In this document: positions 9,883 through 22,560 of the stretch, in pieces
Position numbering within the stretch: the stretch's first letter is position 1
Layout: each line of letters starts with the position of its first letter
Source: Orychophragmus violaceus
Taxonomy: Eukaryota; Streptophyta; Magnoliopsida; Brassicales; Brassicaceae
Assembly (NCBI GenBank): GCA_030180135.1
Contig: CM058231.1
Coordinates: 28,399,034-28,463,033, forward strand
DNA length: 64,000 nt
Direction: 5' to 3'
Program-made: the position numbers and the translations under genes
The notes under the pieces: model-generated
Seen by the model: only the letters and a program-made list of their open reading frames with translations
Told to the model about the DNA's origin: nothing
The model's database searches: none

Positions 9883-10728
9883 CTCTGATTCAGGCTGTTC
9901 AATCCGTTTCATAATTATTCTAATCCAAAAAATTATTTTATTAATCTTTATTCAAAATATATTAAGATTAATAAAAAAACATCTTTCAAAAATACATGAC
10001 ATAATGTTTTACATCAAAAGTTAGAGATAAGTAATATATTGATTATGAGTCAATATATTACTTAGTATCTGATTTTAAGTTGGAAATCATATCTTTGAAC
10101 CTAATTGGTGAATATAATTAAGAAAAATCAAGTCTATTTTATTTATTTTGTTTACTAAGGTAATCGGATATGACCACATTCTTATAAAACTTTTACATTG
10201 AATCTCATTTATATAAAAATGCCAAAATATAAAAAATTTGACTTAGATATTAGTTTATGAAAATATATAGTATATTCCATATGTTTGTTATAGAAAACAC
10301 AAAAACATTTTGAAAAATATATTTTAAAACAAAAAAATTACGTAAGTTACAAGTGTTTGAAATTATATCTTTTAATATTTTCTTTTGTTTCTATCTTTAT
10401 ATTTTATTTTGTTTATATAACTATATTTGTTTATATAACTTTTAGATACAATTTTATTAGTATAAAATAAAATTGTAGACTTTTTTTTAGAAAATGATCC
10501 CAAGTATCTTAGGTCTGGCTATGTTTACTATATCACTTAACAAAGTATAAGCGCATAAGTCCTATGAGACAGTCGCACGAAAACATAACAAACATAAAGC
10601 TCTTCGATGTAATTAACTTTTCGATTGAAAAGAGAAAGCTCTTTGAATTTACTTCCAACAAGACAAATACTATCACAATCAGAGTTACGAGTAAAAAGAC
10701 ATTACAGCCAGTTGAAAACAAAACGAAA
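9001..10728. other. Intergenic DNA downstream of IPT1
   Basis: AT-rich, presumably holding the IPT1 3' UTR at its start; no unambiguous poly-A signal can be picked. An (AT)n microsatellite lies at about 9847-9881. Small ORFs at 9450-9632 and 10564-10791 have no recognisable features and I do not call them genes. Confidence 0.4.
9847..9881. repeat. (AT)n microsatellite
   Basis: About 17 uninterrupted AT dinucleotides. Confidence 0.9.
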
Positions 10729-10741
10729 AAAGTTGAAAGAA

Positions 10742-10937
10742 TTTTTTTTTTTTTGATTAACCAGGAGGTTCCGGATCTTAGGCCCGACTAATACTCCTAA
10801 GCCGGGGTGAATTGAGCTTCTTTCCTCACACCAAAGACACAATGTGAGACTCCCCTCCCAACGAAAATCAAACCAAAGACATGAGAAACCAACCTCTATG
10901 TCATAAGCCACTGGCCCAACGCACCGTTGATTAGTTG
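10742..10937 (-). mobile_element. SINE-like retroposon
   Basis: This 196-bp insertion is flanked by identical 13-bp copies AAAGTTGAAAGAA at 10729-10741 and 10938-10950. The plus-strand left edge is a 13-base T run, i.e. a poly-A tail on the minus strand. Near the minus-strand 5' end, TGGGCCAGTGG matches the Pol III A-box at 10 of 11 positions; the B-box is degenerate. GC content is clearly above the flanks. Confidence 0.75.
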
Positions 10938-10950
10938 AAAGTTGAAAGAA

Positions 10951-13663
10951 AGTTATCTACGGTTTAAAAATAGTCTACTGTCATTATTTTTTAATAAAGA
11001 TAAGTTCATCTTTTCGACTAAAAAAAGAAGAAGATAGGTTTACGATGTTTGATTGCTAATGTATCAAAATCGTATTTTCTCTTTTCAAAATTTCTTTGTT
11101 TTATGTTTTCGTTTCAAAATTTCTTTGTTTTATGTTTTCTTTTATATAAGCTTTATTAGAAGAAAACGAATTGTCATTCTGTTGTATTTCGTGATAAAAA
11201 AAACTCCAAGTAATTAACGATGACAAACATTTTATTTTTTGACTAACTATAAAAGATATTTCAAATTTCATACAAAGGTAATTCAAATTTCATATAAGTA
11301 TTTAAGATACTAGCTAGCACCGTGGATTGCTTTTGCAAATAGAATTTTACAACCTGAACCGCAAGTATTTATCAGATTCAGGCAACCCCACGAACTTACT
11401 TGAAGTCATATATGACAACTAATATTAATCCAAAAGAAATCCACCAAATCTTAAAAGACAATCTTAGATAGATCTTATTCGACTAAATTTTAATGATCTT
11501 TGTAATGATTTGTTTGGACTTTAAATTAATCCCCTTTTGATTATAATAGTGTTCTAGACGATAAAAAAAAAAAAAATTAATCCCCCTCTTTGGTCCAAGA
11601 TATTATAATAATATTAATAACTTCAACTGAATTAAATCTTCATAGTTGACACACACAAAAAAACTAAATCTTCACCATAATATATACTTATATACATAAT
11701 GAGCTGATGGATATTTATACATCTCCACACGACTTTATGTTCCACATCTACTTAGCCGTGGATCTGAACTCGCGTCACAAGAGATATTGTTGATTCTTGA
11801 GTTATATAAGTGCATGCATCACTTTACAATTTGTAATGAAAATAATTATTATTTTTGTTATTACTTTAGGTTAATATGTTTAACGTAATTCGTAGTAAGA
11901 TGATCATTGTTTGTTGCCACATGTGATATGGTTTCGAATCTTTCGATACCAAAAACATAAACGAAAAAAACATATATATCTTCGATTCTACTGTGGGTCG
12001 AGTATAATTGGTCACTTATACTTGGGTCCGACTTGTATATGTTATTCCTAAGTGACAAATAATCAAAGTGTATTGATGAGATCCTTTTTTAAGTGAGTTG
12101 AGGACTGATACGAACCGATACAATGATAATAAAGATTTCATAATTATCTTATTTTTTGCTGTATCGGTTTTTTAAAGTTTAACAAAACAGTCTTAAAGTG
12201 TGTAATTATTATGACATGTTAATTAGGGGTGAAACTATTATCCTGAATCTGAAATTTGATATGAGATTTGATTTGAAATCTATTCCGATCTACTCAAAGA
12301 ATTGGATATTCGAACGGGTCGGATTCAGATTCGAATAATAAAATTTATAATCGGTCCAATCCAAATTTGAATTTAGATATCTTAGTTTTGAAGTCCGGAT
12401 ATCCGGATGATTATAATATATTAAAATTACTTAAATATAAATTTTAAATATTTAATATTTTGATATTATGAGCTTTTTAAAAACATTTCAATATATTATG
12501 TGATTTTTATATAAAAAATATTATTTATTTTATTTTCAAAAATATTATGTAAAATAATTATATTTAAAAAATTAACATTTTATTATTTTTAGTGACTTTG
12601 ATCATAATATTCGCGGATATCTTAATATTTAGACTAATATCCAAAGTCCAGATTTCCGAGAACCATAGATTAAATCCAGATATAAAAATACAAATCCGGT
12701 ATATTTGAATGCGAATCTGAATATCCTAAAATTCGGCTTAATTCCGTTTTCTTGATCTCATCGTTTTTCGCAAATAATCTTGTTAAGGATTTTACTTGAA
12801 ATCATGACAGTATCCGTGATGAGTTTGAGGAGAATTGGTATACTAAATTACACGGATAACAAAACTCATATTGCTAAATTAGTTGCAATAAAAAGTATAT
12901 AGCCATGTTCAGAATGTTCACGCTGCGATTACTTTTGGCGGACGAAAATTAAGAAGAAAAACAGTGGAGGTTGCTAGTGTTGTTGATGCTGCGTCTATTT
13001 TGCCGGTGTTGCTGAGAAAAACAACTGCCCTTTAATTGTTGATGCCATTAACGCTGCGACTACTTTTAGGTATTGATGGTGGTATCTTCCATATACTTAC
13101 ATCCCAAATTACTTGTATCTTTCTATCGCCGGTCGCCGTTGCACCGTCACTCAAAAAGACAAGGTTTATGTCATCCACTAAATATCATTATTTCCATGGA
13201 TCTCTATTACTCATTTATTATTTTCTCTTTGTCCACCACAATTATTCGTTGCAATTGTGTGAAAGCGTCATCATTTGTGATAGTAACTGATTAGAAACCA
13301 AGGCAATAATATTGGCACGTAAACGGTAGACTGCAGGGGTTGCTATCAAAACTTTTAACCATTGATATAGGGTTGGTCAACAATGCTTTATATATACAAT
13401 TATTACTTTGATTCCAAACCGAGAAATGAAATATGTACCTAGCTAACTCATAGACACCTCCTCTCATGCACAATTGGATGTTAGACTGTGTATTGCCCGT
13501 AGTGTAAAACTAGAGGAAGTGGTCCCATGCTCCCATATATTGGATATATATTTCATTTGGCTTACACGTAACGCATTTAACACATTTATTTCCCAATGAA
13601 CCGGACATATAGCAAATGGTTCACAGTCGTGCCACCACGGTGTTAATATAACCTTAATTCAAA
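10951..13663. other. AT-rich intergenic DNA, no gene recognised
   Basis: No supported coding region; ORFs of 60-84 codons here lack any recognisable feature. About 12225-12740 is rich in ATCCGAAT/GGATATCC words, like 41580-41870, and may be an old MITE. About 12895-13075 (GCCATGTTCAGAATGTTC, repeated GCTGCGACTAC words) also looks repeat-derived. No ends or duplications could be fixed for either. Confidence 0.4.
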
Positions 13664-13959
13664 CTAGATTTTGATCTGCGCTTAAAAAACGCAAGTTTAC
13701 TTTTTTTTACAAATTTAAATTATATTTATTTTGTTATTAGTAATTAAATTTTTTAATTATGCAGTATAATTTTGTTTATAATTGTTTAATCCGTATTATA
13801 AAAATAAATTAAAAATTTAGGTTTAAAAAAAGAATTGTGTTTTATTTGAGAAAAGTTATATCGTAAAGCTAAAGAGATTGAAATAGCGATTTTGCATTAT
13901 AAGTTTTAATATTGAATAAATTTGATATTTTTATTAAATTAAAATATATGATTTTGAAT

Positions 13960-14007
<48 letters not shown>

Positions 14008-14598
14008 TTAAACTCGTGCAAAGTTCATTTTTAGAATTTGAAATTGGCTAATTTATTTTTCAACCCGCTCTTATAATAGTTTAAATATTTTGCAATATGA
14101 TGTAACAACCCGCTAAAAATGCAATCGTAAAAACAAATTCTTACGAAAGAAATTAATTTAATATAATTTTAAAAAATTACTATAATATAAACATAAATAT
14201 TTATATTTGAAATAAAAAATAAAGAAAATATTAAAATATAATATATTTAAATTTTGAATATTATCATAATTAAAGAATACTATCCTATATATACAAAATA
14301 GTTGATGTTTAAATTATTTAGTTATATTTATCAATTGATTTAATAGTTTCATGTTTATATATATATATAAAATTTTTTTAATTAATTAGAAAAGTGAAAC
14401 CCATTATATTTAGCTTGTTTAGATACATGTTTAGTAACTGTCTTGTTTGGAAACATGGATAGTAGATAAATTGTTATATTCCTTAATTACCCTTAATGAA
14501 TATTAAAAACACTCTTAAATCTCTAATGGCACAAATTGTAAATAACACATGCTCCAAAGGTTAGTTTCCTAAAGACTCTAATTTTTTAATAGTATTGA
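13664..14598 (-). mobile_element. Short non-autonomous Helitron
   Basis: On the minus strand it begins TCAATACTATTAAAAAATTAG (preceded by A) and ends AGCGCAGATCAAAATCTAG (followed by T). That is insertion between A and T with a CTAG end preceded by a short GC-rich hairpin-like stretch, as expected for Helitrons. The 935 bp carry no Rep/helicase ORF. Its 5'-terminal 120 bp align with the Helitron at 37806-41012. An (AT)n run lies at about 13965-14001. Confidence 0.75.
13965..14001. repeat. (AT)n microsatellite inside the Helitron
   Basis: About 18 AT dinucleotides. Confidence 0.9.
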
Positions 14599-14796
14599 TT
14601 TGATAATGTGCTGATAGACAGAAAGTTTTATTTTTGTTTTCAAAAAAACTAATTGTTTTTTTCAGAATATATATGTTAAATTTACTCAGAAAAATCATTT
14701 TTACAATAATTGCAAATTTAAGTGAAATAAAGAGATTCTTTTAAATCACCTAGCTTGAATTGAGAACCAAAACTGCATTGCTACAAAACTGCATTG

Positions 14797-15480
14797 CTAT
14801 AGAAAATTTGCTTTGCCCATCAAAGTTAGTGATGACAGTTTGTTGCGGATAAGTTTGTCGATGTTTCGGATTAGCGTTGTTGCACGAAACGGATCTTCTC
14901 CATGTGTTCCTTGCATTTCTTTCTCTCCAAATAGTACGCACTGAACTTTGAAAGAGATAACGACATAAATAAAGCCTAGTTTTGTCATGTGAAGGATTGA
15001 CTAAAACTTCAAGTATGTCATTCCAATCTGTTGTGAACTTTCAACAAGCAACCGTTGAGCCAGTGCCCTCTAAACCTCCCCTGCGTATTAACACTAAAAA
15101 TAGAGATGGTCTCTCGTTTCAGTCTGGAGGTGACAGAGAACGCATGTCGGGTTCAGATTAGTGTTCCAGCTGAGCATTATCTCCCCTGTTGAGAGCATGT
15201 TTAGAGCAGCAAGCCATGTTACCACACTGTATCTTTGAGTAGGAAAAGAGAACCAGACTCCTTTTGTCCATTTTATCTAAGGCTGTACTTGGCGAGTGAG
15301 ATTCCAGGTTTCTTTTGTGTTAAAAGATGGTTTGTAAACATCGCCCTTCCATCTCCAAAGTCTAACATCACGATCATCAGTCATACCTCGGTCATACAGG
15401 CCCTGCAATTCATCTTCAATTTGATTAAAAATGTCTAAACGGTGCTTTTTCCTTCGTCGGTTGCGGACTGCTATCTCCAC
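14797..15480 (-). pseudogene. LINE ORF2 C-terminal region (zf-RVT and tail), broken
   Basis: RLWRWKGDVYKPSFNTKETW around 15350 and TCVLCHLQTETRDHLYF around 15100 resemble the zf-RVT domain. The segment VLFGEKEMQGTHGEDPFRAT near 14930 is the usual C-terminus of plant LINE ORF2. Two overlapping frames in the last 200 bp show a frameshift near the end. It belongs to the same element as the RT region. Confidence 0.65.
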
Positions 15481-16064
15481 TGTCGCATCAATTTTTATCC
15501 CCAGGTCAATGTAGCCTCTAGGACCCGTAATAGTGAATAATCTTCCAAGAAGAGATCAATCATCAAACCAAAAAGAAGAACCAACACCACTTTTTATAAC
15601 CTTAGTGAAAGTAGTTGTAATTGTTCGAAATTTTAATAACTTTTGCCACATCCATTAACCAAGGCTTCTATTTTCACTTATTGACCAGAAAGAAGCCTTT
15701 TGAATCAAGTATTTCCTAATACATATCACCCATAGTGAATCCGGTTCAAATATGATTCTCCAGACCAGCTTTAAACATCTAACATGGTTAGCCTCAATAA
15801 TTGATGTTAACCCTAGACATCCCTCTGCTCTTGGTGTGGTGACATCCTTCTATGAAACTTTTGTTTTTTTTTTGTATTCAACTCCGGGCCAGCCTAGAGA
15901 AAAGCTGCACATAGCCGATCAATTTCTCTTATGCAGGCTCTTAGAAGCAGAAAAGCTTAAATCCAAAAGTTCGTATGACAGTGAATGACCGAACTGATGA
16001 GTTGTAAGCGGCTTGAGAAAGATAGATATCTCGCAGTCCAAGAGCTTATCCTCGCTCGTATCTT

Positions 16065-16775
16065 TTATATTAAGGGAGTGTAGTCACTTACACTCATTCT
16101 ATTAGTCATCGGTGGAAGACCTAGAAAACGGACTGGTAGGTAGCAACTAACAAAAGTAAAATTCTCTAGAATGCAATCCTTTTCCACATTTATAACTTCA
16201 GCCATATAAATCATGGATTTTTCCATGTTGATACTCAATCCAAAGATACTCTTAAACCGCTCAAATATCTTAAGAATGCCTTCAATATACTGCTTTTTTC
16301 CCATCTGAGAAGATCAGTAAATCATTAGCGAAACACAAATGTGTTAGTTGTAATGCTTGACAAGAAGGGTTGTAGCCAATTTCTCGATTAGTAGCAGATT
16401 TATCTACTGGAGAGAACTTGCATACATATAAAAAAGGTAAGGCGGCAATGAATATCCTTGGCGTAATCCTCTTTCATTTTTAAAATATCCAGCTGACTTT
16501 GGATTGACCTGGACCGAGAAGCTTGCTAGATTAATACATATTTTAATCCACAAAATGTACTTTTCTGGAAACTGTAGAGTTGAAAGGATATTGAGAATAA
16601 AAGGCCATTGCACATAATCGAAAACCTTCGATATATCAATTTTCATAGCGCATCTTGAGGAGATGTTGTCCTTATGGTCACTCTTTACAATCTTTGAAGC
16701 AAGTAACTCGTTCTCCATTAGTAATCTACCTTTCACAAATGTTGATTGGTTCAGAGAGATGTACTTAGGAAACAT
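16065..16775 (-). pseudogene. LINE ORF2, reverse transcriptase palm region, broken
   Basis: The stretch 16775-16404 shows LNQSTFVKGRLL, CAMKIDISKVFDYVQWPF and GLRQGYSLPPYLF, the RT fingers and palm motifs. At about 16346-16308 the catalytic box reads CFANDLLIFSDG, so the second motif's first Asp is Asn (FADD to FAND), a codon change consistent with a G-to-A transition. The 16304-16065 stretch (GLSINMEKSMIY, PVRFLGLPP) is the thumb-side continuation. A frame break lies between the two parts. Upstream 17533-17282 (KLHWLKVGDGNNRHFTKLRR) is the usual linker before RT. Confidence 0.8.
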
Positions 16776-17847
16776 TTGCTTAAGGCTATTATTAATTATC
16801 TTTGGGATTATCTTCTAGATGACATTGCAGCAAGAGATCGGCCGATAATCCTTTACTTGCTGAGCTTACTCTTTTTTAGGAATCAAATCTAGAATCGTCG
16901 AGTTTACTCATGTAGGTAGGAAACCATTCTGAAAAAGGAATGCACCGCCGTTGTAAATTCCTTTCCAACAATCACCCAAGATGCTTTTAAGAATTGACAT
17001 GTGAACCCATCAGGACCTGGAGATTTGTTGCTCGCCATACCAAATAATACTTTTTCACTTCCTCTGCTGATACCATTTGCGTTAACATATCCTTATCTCC
17101 ATCACAACATTCAAAATGTAGCAATTGATGTAGCTCCTCTTCTTGTATGTTCTGAAAACCCTCCATTTTGTGAGTTAGAAAGTTGTTAAAGTATTCAACA
17201 GCTTGTTCTTTATAGCATCATGAGAGTATGCAATCGTACCATCCCCTCGTTTGAGTTCCCTTATAGAATTTATTGTTTTCCTTATCGTCGCAACTTGGTA
17301 AAGTGTCTGTTATTTCCATCTCCAACCTTAAGCCAATGGAGCTTTGTCTTCTGGTTGCTTACTTTCTCCTCTATCCCAAATAGTACACACCATTGATCAT
17401 AGGCGATTATTTCTTCCCTCATGTTACTCTGTGAAGGATTAGTTATCCTTCTTTGTTGTAGTTCGCAGAGGGTAACATATGCCTCCTTTGTTTTCTTTAT
17501 AATACCCCAATCTGATTTATGTTCAGTGAACATAATTCCAGTTTTATAGCTTTCAACTTTTTTGAGAACCTATACAAAGCTGAAGTTGAATAGTATATCT
17601 CTTATGTCCATGTCTAGTAGCTCTCCACCGTAGGCAGGATATCCGGCAGCTCAGAAACTGCATTTGTGAATTTGAATGGCCTTTTTGGTTTCATTGTCTC
17701 CGATAGAATGCATATTCGACATCGTAAATGGCCAGAGGACTCTCTAATTCAAAAAACGTAGGCTTTGTGGTATTGGGTCGCCCAATCCTGGTTCATCAGT
17801 GTGCGGTCTAGTTTTTTATTGATGACACCATCTTTCCTTTTGTTTCA

Positions 17848-18412
17848 CTATGTCATCCGAGGACCGTGATAGGTCATGTCCATAAGAGCACAATAACTAG
17901 TGATTTTTTGGAATTCTCTCAAACCAGGAGGTATAAAGGGTGAATTGACATACTCTGAATGTTCTTCTCCATCCAAAATCTCACTAAAATCACCGAAAAC
18001 GATCCACAATTTATTTATGAACAGTGGAGCATTTTGGTGACTTTTGAGATCATCCCATAACTCTCTTCTTTCCTCCATAATATTTGCTGCGTAGACAAAT
18101 GAACATAAAATTTCTTGCTCCATCCCTTCCATCATGACAAAGCAAGTAATTAGTTGTTTGCTTTTAAAACTGGGGGTCATCCTCACCTTTGGACTCCATA
18201 CGACCCATATTTTCCCCATCCTACTATTCTCATAATCCGACATAAATAATCAGTCTTGAAAACAAAAGCTGGATTTGCTGAGCTTTATTATCCTTGGATT
18301 TTGTTTCAATTAGACATATGAATTCAAATTAACCTGTTTTGATTCGATCTCAAACCACCTTATGTTTTGTTGCTTTGTTGAACCCTCTTACATTCCAAAA
18401 GAAACCTGACAT
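17848..18412 (-). pseudogene. LINE ORF2, endonuclease domain, broken
   Basis: ATG at 18412 opens MSGFFWNVRGFNKATKH, the characteristic start of plant L1-type ORF2 endonuclease, followed within 25 codons by TGA. The domain continues in 18243-17848 with CSFVYAANIMEERRELWDDL and WIVFGDFSEILDGEEHS, which match the apurinic-like endonuclease core (family consensus has N in GDFNE, here S). The endonuclease would nick target DNA for target-primed reverse transcription. It cannot be functional as it stands. Confidence 0.75.
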
Positions 18413-18812
18413 TACTGATATCTTTGAGTGTTCCTTCTATTCAAAGTGCTAGGATCTGCCTCCTTTGCTTTTGAACTGTAGTTTCTGAGAGGAATTTATG
18501 TTTGTCCTTTGAAATCCCCGACAAAGATTGTCTTGGTAAGGCTTCTTCCAATTCTTTTGATTGATTGAGTATCTTCATCACTAACATCAGTCTCCAATGT
18601 CTCATTATTTTCCTAATTTTGTTCAACGACATACTTATTCAGCTCTGCATTCTCCATCTCTGTTTTTTCCTTTACTGTATTCTCTAAAATCTCACCATCC
18701 TCTTCCTCATGACTGAGTATTGAAACGTGAATTTTTCAGGAGTGAAACATGTTCGAATTCCAAATTATCATATTTCTTGTCCAGTGTCTTCCCCACTTTT
18801 CCTAGTGGAAAC

Positions 18813-19493
18813 CTACAACAATGGCTTCCCCTCATACGCAACAACAATTGCCTCTTGAGGATGATCTACAGTATCCGACTTATTTCCAGAAAATTTCATG
18901 GACTTTAGAAGCTCTTTAGTTAAATCAGCTTTGACAAACACTTTTGCCAATTTGAAATCAACACACTTAGTCATCTCTGGATGGAGTCTATCCAGAGTAC
19001 CAACTGTACTGGGTATGAAACTTAGACCTTTCAATGAAAACATATCCATGGGGACATTTCGTGAATGAACCCATAAGGGAACTGCTGTTACTTCTGGTTG
19101 AGCTTCAACTTCAAATGGAATCCGCTTTGACATCACAATGTGAACATCTGCTAAATTCTACATCCCTCTGCGTGTCACTCTATTTCTTGTTATAGGATCA
19201 TATATCCTAAATTTCATTGTTGTGGCATTCACCACATACACTTCGATCATCTGTGACTTGTCTCTAAGTGCCCTAATTTTGTTAACAATGGCATGTACTT
19301 TAGCAACGTGAGGAGCTTTGGCTAAGAACCTCCCAATCAAGAAATCCTCCCAAAGTGGTGAGGAATATGTGAAAACTTCATCTGGTACCATAAGAAAACT
19401 AATCCCATAAGAGATTGTGACCTCCATATCATACTTCAGTAACCCTTTTTCCTTATGAACAATATCCGCATACAAATACACTGGACCTCGCAA
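18813..19493 (-). pseudogene. LINE ORF1 (DUF4283 domain), broken
   Basis: Two open stretches, 19493-19158 and 19136-18813, share one frame and are separated by a TAG where the context (RRGM-stop-NLADVH) suggests an original Trp codon. Features of DUF4283 are visible, e.g. VPLWVHSRNVPMDMFS and the Trp/Asp-containing FRIYD segment. These proteins are thought to act as nucleic-acid-binding ORF1 products of plant LINEs; a following zinc-knuckle region is not recognisable here. An upstream open stretch (19684-19436) in another frame may hold the true N-terminus after a frameshift. Confidence 0.7.
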
Positions 19494-19690
19494 ACTTGGT
19501 GTTGATTGCTTCTACCCTTCCCCTGATTCCCCCACGATGGCCATGACACCTGACAGAGGCTTCTGGCGGCGCCAGAAGTGCTGTTGTGGAGAAGACAAGA
19601 TCTGAAAGCCCTAATGGCTAAAAATCGCCTCAGAGCTAAAACGATGAGTTTCAGAAGTGTATCCTGTTTTTTATCCTTAATCACAAAACA

Positions 19691-20077
19691 TTAATTGGTT
19701 TTTAGGCTTTATATTTTCGTTAATCCACTATTTTAAAAAATTTATGTGCCAATTAGATTAATAACTAAATATTATGAAGATTTGGTGGTTCTAAAACCTA
19801 CTAAGATGAAATCTCCAATTCATGCAGAGGTTTCAGCTCAACACATTCAGAACACAAATGTACTGCATTTGGGCCAAATGATGTGGAAGCTCAATAAGAG
19901 TCTAAATGAAGAAGCAAAGCCCATATGCAGTAGCGCAATTCCGTTATAACGATCACCTGTAAAAGTAGACAAAACTGAGATGGAGGTTATGATACAACTG
20001 CTTAAAGACTCGTACAGAAAATTGTTGGCAATCCAAACCGCATATCGATTTGTAGTTCTAAACAAAGATTTGGATAA
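19691..20077 (+). other. Unassigned spacer between LINE and Copia remnant
   Basis: A 67-codon ORF (19746-19949) continues after a stop as MEVMIQLLKDSYRKLLAIQT-like sequence. It could be an old gene fragment, but I do not recognise it. Confidence 0.3.
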
Positions 20078-20235
20078 TGTCATATGTCCCTTCTACTTTA
20101 GGGTTTTGCTCTCCTTAGGTTTTATTAGCATCTTGTATATATTCTAAGTTGTATGCAACATTTTATATATGAGAGTATGAATCAGTAAAATGTTTACCAT
20201 CTTCCTCATAGTGTCAAGTTTCTCAGTTTCTTACA
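20078..20235 (+). repeat. Probable 5' LTR of a Copia remnant
   Basis: The right edge, TTTCTTACA followed by TGGTATCAGAG (initiator-Met tRNA primer site at 20236-20246), is well supported. The left edge at TGTCATATGTCCC is a guess based on the TG rule. TATATGAGAGTATGAATCAG lies inside, as in many short Copia LTRs. Confidence 0.5.
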
Positions 20236-22560
20236 TGGTATCAGAGTCCATAGATTGTCCATTCATGTTCTTAACATTATAAACTGGTGGAACTCTCAAC
20301 GAGAATAACTATGTTTTATGGAAATACCATTTTGAATCATTCATGTCAAGTCAGAGTTTGTTCGGGTTCGTCACTGGATCTATGGTGCTACCAACTCGTA
20401 CCTTGATGGTTCCAAGCATCAACAACACAACCACGGAAAATCCCAACCATGACTACTTATTGTGGCATCATATAGATCAAGTCAACATATCATGGCTTGT
20501 CGGTTCATTCTATGAAGATCTACTCAGGCTTACAACTAGCAGCTCGATCGCATAAGAAGTAGGGATAACGCTTGCAAAACATTTTTCACGAGTGTCTTCA
20601 TATCATTTGTTCGAGCTTCAACGTAAGCTGAAAATTTTATCCAAGCATGACAAATCCATGGATGATTTCTGAAAGGATGTTCAGCTTTTTTGTGACCAAC
20701 TTGCTTCAGTGGGTCATCCTGTTAGTGAAAAGATGAAATTTCTAACGTTTGAAAGCGTGATCCAAAAATTGATGGGATATGATGACAAAATTTAAAGTTA
20801 CTCAAGCATTGTCGCATATGTTACGCCTCCTATTTCCTTTAACATTGTAAGAAGTTCTTCTCAGTTTCAAGATCCATATTTCAACAGAGGTAGAGGTCAG
20901 TTCAATGGTCAATTTGGTGGAGGAAGCGGAGGCTCCTTTTCCACTAGAGGTTGCAAGTTTCACCAACAAATCTCATCTCGTAAAGATTCTTCAGCTGGTT
21001 TAGATTGTGGTGAGAGACCAGTGTGTCAGATATGTGGGCGAATAGGTCATTATGCTCTGAGTTGTTGGCATAATTTTGATAATAGTTATTAGTTGGATGA
21101 TCTTCCTTCAGCTCTTACGGCAGTGCGGATCACTGATGTTACAGATAGCTTTGGTCATGACTGGTTTGCAGACTTTGGAGCTACATCGCACAAAACTTGT
21201 TCATCTATGAATCTGCTGCACTCGCAACCATACAATGGATATGACTCACTAATGGTTAGCGAAAGTAACTTCTTTCCCATCACTCATGTATGTTCAAAAA
21301 AACTTCCATCTACATTAGTTTTATGACCTTTAAATGATGTTCTTGTTTGTCTTGGTATTGCAAAATATTTGTTATTTATTTCTAAAATCACAACAAATTA
21401 TCCTTGCTCCTTCAAATTTGTGGTATTGGTGTTAAAAGCAAGGACAATGTTTCAAAGAAGTTGCTGACACTAGGAAGATACCATGAGGGTCTGCATGTGC
21501 TGGAGGATCTAAGGTTTTAGGTTTTCTATTCTAAAAGGTAGATCTCAACAAGTGTTAAAGTGTGGCATAAAAGTCTTGGTCATCCATCCCAACTCACAAA
21601 TCCTTCAGATGTTATCTCATTCTAAATTTATTTCCATCAATAATCTAGCCAGCATGATTCACAAGTCATGTTCTCTTACAACAATACTAGATTACCTTTA
21701 TATGTATCTACTTTTATTTCTTCAAGGCCTTTAGAGTCATACTTTGCGACCTCTGGGGTTCTTCTTATGTATTCTCGGTTCTAGGGTTTCGGTACTATGT
21801 AATATTCGTTGATACGTTTTCACGGTATTATTGATTCTTCTCTTTGAAGCTTATGTCATATATTGTGTCAATTTTTATTAAGTTTCAGAGACTTGTTGAA
21901 AACCATTTCCCTTATAAAATTGGTACTTTTTAGTGTGATGGAGGTGATGAGTTCACTAACACTACCTTATTAACACACTTTCAACAATCAAGGATCCAAC
22001 AACACAACTCGTGTCCTCATACACCACAACAAAACAAATTAGTTGAATGGAAACAAAAACATGTGACAGAGCTGGCTTTGGCAATAATGTTTCAAAGTAA
22101 AATTCCACATAAGTATTGGGTACTTGGGAAATTTGATTCCTTTTTCTATTCTTGAGGATAAACGCAGTCCTCATGAAGTTTTATTTGGTCATTCACTAGA
22201 CTACTCTGCTTTGAGAACCATTGGTTGTGCTTGTTTCCCAATACTTGGAGATTATTCACCCAACAAATTTGATCATCGATCATTAAAGTGTGTGTTCTTG
22301 GGATATAATGCTAAGTATAAGGGTTATCAATTCTTATATCCTCCAACATTCATAGTTTATATAAGCCATCATGTGTTGTTTGATGAATTTGTTTTCCCTT
22401 TTCAAGACACATACTTTCATATAATAGCCCTTGAATCACATACTCCATTGCTCCAAGCATGGAGAGATTTTTGAACCATAACCGCTTGTACAACATCTGG
22501 AAACAAATGGTCACGAACAACACCAAGTTGTTCTTCATGGTACAATTTTCTCACAAAGTT
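20236..22560 (+). mobile_element. Copia retrotransposon remnant: gag to integrase, RT missing
   Basis: After the primer site come a broken gag (20290-20800; YVLWKYHFESFMSSQSLFGF-type start, then WLVGSFYEDLL), a CCHC knuckle (CQICGRIGHYALSC, 21024-21065) and a protease-like segment WFADFGATSHKT (21160s; family D-S-G reads D-F-G). A GAG-pre-integrase segment (VWHKSLGHPS, ~21560), integrase pieces (21870-22120) and the integrase C-terminal part (FDHRSLKCVFLGYNAKYKGY, ~22270) follow. Similarity ends near 22480 and no RT, RNase H or 3' LTR is seen. Many stops and shifts mark an old, 3'-truncated copy, a different family from the Copia at 24405. Confidence 0.8.

Larger units (their letters stand above)
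14750..19690 (-). mobile_element. Degenerate non-LTR retrotransposon (LINE, Ta11/L1-like)
   Basis: Pieces of all expected LINE domains occur in order on the minus strand: DUF4283-type ORF1 (19493-18813), endonuclease (from 18412), reverse transcriptase (about 17500-16065), and the distal zf-RVT/C-terminal region (15480-14797). Frames are broken by stops and shifts throughout. The 5' limit near 19690 and the 3' limit near 14750 are approximate; I found no clear target duplication. The 3' end lies about 150 bp from the Helitron at 13664-14598. Confidence 0.85.

Noticed and set aside
13036..13294. Two overlapping ORFs of 73-84 codons
   Set aside because: No start context, domain or neighbouring signals; the sequence is repeat-derived.
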